In this document: piece after piece, positions 63,319 through 64,000 of the stretch
Position numbering within the stretch: the first letter of the stretch is position 1
Layout of the letters: each line of letters begins with the position of its first letter
DNA from: Phycisphaerales bacterium
GTDB taxonomy: Bacteria > Planctomycetota > Phycisphaerae > Phycisphaerales > UBA1924
NCBI GenBank assembly: GCA_023382935.1
Contig: JAHDXL010000007.1
Location: forward strand, 1-64,000
Length of the DNA stretch: 64,000 bases
Direction of reading: 5' to 3'
Translations under genes and position numbers: made by a program
Notes under the pieces: model-generated
Databases searched by the model: none
Told to the model about the DNA's origin: nothing
The model's input: only the letters and a program-made list of their open reading frames with translations

Positions 63319-63378
63319 TCACCCTCGACAAGGCGTCGGAGTCGTCGTGGTGCTGGTCTGGCTCATCACACTCTTCAT
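63319..63378 (-). CDS. threonine-rich leader peptide of thrS
   Basis: A 19-codon frame reads MKSVMSQTSTTTTPTPCRG and stops with TGA at 63319-63321. Six of 19 codons are Thr (two ACC, three ACG, one ACT) clustered at positions 8-15. An internal ATG (codon 5, after GAAGAG) would give a 15-residue version. Downstream pieces are: CGAGGG in the last leader codons pairing with CCCTCG (63301-63306) to form hairpin 1:2; the loop of that hairpin contains GGCCGG (63312-63317), which can pair with CCGGCC (63278-63283) as antiterminator 2:3; and the terminator 3:4. Ribosome stalling at Thr codons would cover CGAGGG and so favour the antiterminator. This is the classical arrangement of Thr-codon attenuation, read directly from the sequence; the regulatory role is inferred. 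Confidence 0.75.
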   Translation of the reverse strand: MKSVMSQTSTTTTPTPCRG

Positions 63379-63385
63379 CGGGCGG

Positions 63386-63391
63386 ATGATA
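63386..63391 (-). promoter_or_regulatory. candidate -10 box of the thrS leader
   Basis: TATCAT, five of six matches to TATAAT, lies eight bases before the first leader ATG on the minus strand. No convincing -35 box was found 17 bases upstream, so this is a weak call. Confidence 0.3.
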
Positions 63392-63394
63392 GCG

Positions 63395-63535
63395 GGGATG
63401 AAGGAGCCGGGCACCGGGAAAGCCCACCAGGAAAAGAGCCCGGGTTCCCCGACCAAATCCGCAGCAACCCGCAACTGTGCGCCCGTGCGGCGCATTCGGG
63501 TCGCTTGACAGGATACTCAGGACTTGGTATCTTGC
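63395..63535 (+). promoter_or_regulatory. cobalamin riboswitch-like element
   Basis: Plus-strand sequence contains AAATCCGCAGCAACCCGCAA then CTGTG (63455-63479), closely resembling the conserved core of Rfam cobalamin riboswitches (..AATCC..GC.G.CCCGC.ACTGT). A later ACAGGATACTCAG (63508-63520) fits the B12 box (CAGGAnAC). GC-rich helical arms are possible around 63401-63450 (GCCGGGC/GCCC). A 6-bp hairpin (CACCCG/CGGGTG at 63535-63550) sits before the downstream start and may be the expression platform. The 5' end is approximate. Family and ligand are inferred from these motifs. Confidence 0.7.
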
Positions 63536-63602
63536 ACCCGTCTTCGGGTGAATTCTCGAAAGAACGCATCATGACGCATCGGGTATTCAACTGCTTGCGG
63601 CG

Positions 63603-63842
63603 TTGGCGCTGGTTGGAACGGCCATTTCAATCGCGGTGGCGCAGGCAGGTGGCCCGCTGATCGCTCCGGCATGCACCTGCCTCAACTCGCAGTGCGGAGG
63701 TGCGAAGATTACTGCCCGTGACTGCCCGTGTTGCTTGAATGGTACCACAGGTGGCTGGTCTTGCGAGGACTGTAACGCTCCGGTCGGCGACTGCTTCAAT
63801 CCGTCCGCACCCTTCACCCGATGCGTCGCGGGCCTGAACTGA
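63603..63842 (+). CDS. small Cys-rich secreted protein, 5' end frameshifted
   Basis: In this frame the sequence reads IQLLAALALVGTAISIAVAQ then AGGPLIAPACTCLNSQCGGA, a signal peptide followed by ten cysteines in about 60 residues (CTC, CPCC, CEDC patterns). No standard start codon with a ribosome binding site is in frame; TTG 63603 is the first usable one. ATG 63571 is in the neighbouring frame and gives THRV, so a single-base deletion near 63584 would join MTHRV to IQLLAAL. The protein has no known family. A riboswitch-like element immediately upstream suggests B12-controlled expression. Metal- or thiol-binding is a guess from the cysteine count. Confidence 0.5.
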   Translation: MALVGTAISIAVAQAGGPLIAPACTCLNSQCGGAKITARDCPCCLNGTTGGWSCEDCNAPVGDCFNPSAPFTRCVAGLN

Positions 63843-63863
63843 ACGCGCGTACGGAGTCCCGGC

Positions 63864-64000
63864 ATGGGCAGGCGCATTGTGGTCGCAGCCGCGCCCGGAG
63901 GGGCCGTGTTGAGCATCGGCGTCGGGCTCTACAGGAGCGGCGTCCTTCGCTCAGCGACTCCCTCGCAAAGAGAGATCCAGGCGCAGGCCGCCGACACACG
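63864..64000 (+). CDS. N-terminal part of an exported or membrane protein
   Basis: ACGGAG seven bases before ATG 63864. The frame runs off the window; visible residues MGRRIVVAAAPGGAVLSIGV and GLYRSGVLRSATPSQREIQA suggest a signal or anchor followed by a polar region. It is 21 bases after the Cys-rich gene and probably in the same riboswitch-controlled unit. Function unknown. Confidence 0.45.
   Translation, partial: MGRRIVVAAAPGGAVLSIGVGLYRSGVLRSATPSQREIQAQAADT

Noticed and set aside
63254-63508. Plus-strand frame with a hydrophobic VVVVLVWLITLFIG stretch
   Set aside because: It lies exactly across the thrS leader/attenuator and the riboswitch-like element and has no RBS; the hydrophobic run is the complement of the Thr codons.

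Overview
The window is one continuous, GC-rich stretch of a bacterial chromosome. Its gene content points to a planctomycete, most likely of the Phycisphaerae type. It carries a DUF1549/DUF1553 cytochrome-c protein next to a DUF1501 protein, PEP-CTERM-like tails ending in a hydrophobic helix and arginines, a dockerin-like secreted protein, several lipoproteins, bactofilins, a System II cytochrome c maturation pair and a fibronectin-III protein of a planctomycete-specific type. No tRNA, rRNA, CRISPR array, insertion sequence or integrase was seen.

Layout. 1-531 is the end of a sugar-transferase gene. 692-10950 is a single-strand heavy-metal efflux cluster: small secreted protein, CzcC-, CzcB- and CzcA-like proteins, a His-rich protein, a lipoprotein and a P1B-type ATPase, closed by two tandem terminators. 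11446-21028 holds an orphan PD-(D/E)XK-like protein, a ThuA-like protein, a broken membrane gene, a sugar isomerase, a large secreted protein, a papain-like protease and a DUF350/ATP-grasp operon. 21253-25518 (minus) is dcd-nrdJ: dCTP deaminase and B12-dependent ribonucleotide reductase. 26129-32439 holds a FlgI-like lipoprotein and SMC. 32449-37655 (minus) is the DUF1501 and cytochrome-c pair. 38233-42608 holds secreted proteins. 42683-51810 (minus) holds BioY, two bactofilins, an AI-2E family transporter, CcsA, ResB and an amidohydrolase. 51913-59250 holds an OmpA lipoprotein, two decayed genes, a cobalamin-binding protein, UbiE/MenG, an M48 peptidase with an esterase, and an MFS transporter. 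59532-64000 holds a frameshifted fibronectin-III gene, a 21-bp tandem array, thrS and a Cys-rich secreted protein.

The strongest new observation is upstream of thrS (63243-63391, minus strand). A 19-codon leader peptide with six threonine codons is followed by mutually exclusive hairpins and a U-tract terminator that ends 18 nt before the thrS start. This has all the parts of classical ribosome-mediated attenuation, here for threonyl-tRNA synthetase. On the opposite strand the same intergenic region encodes a cobalamin-riboswitch-like element (about 63395-63535) facing a small Cys-rich secreted protein.

A second theme is decay. Several genes (13643-14034, 52996-53589, 53618-54320, 59532-60208 and the 5' end at 63571) read as good protein only if one or more small indels or stops are undone. 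One of these lies at an 8-bp tandem triplication where changing the copy number restores the frame. A third theme is 21-bp tandem repeats encoding heptapeptides with a fixed Asp, at two distant sites (37777-37881 and 60705-60872).
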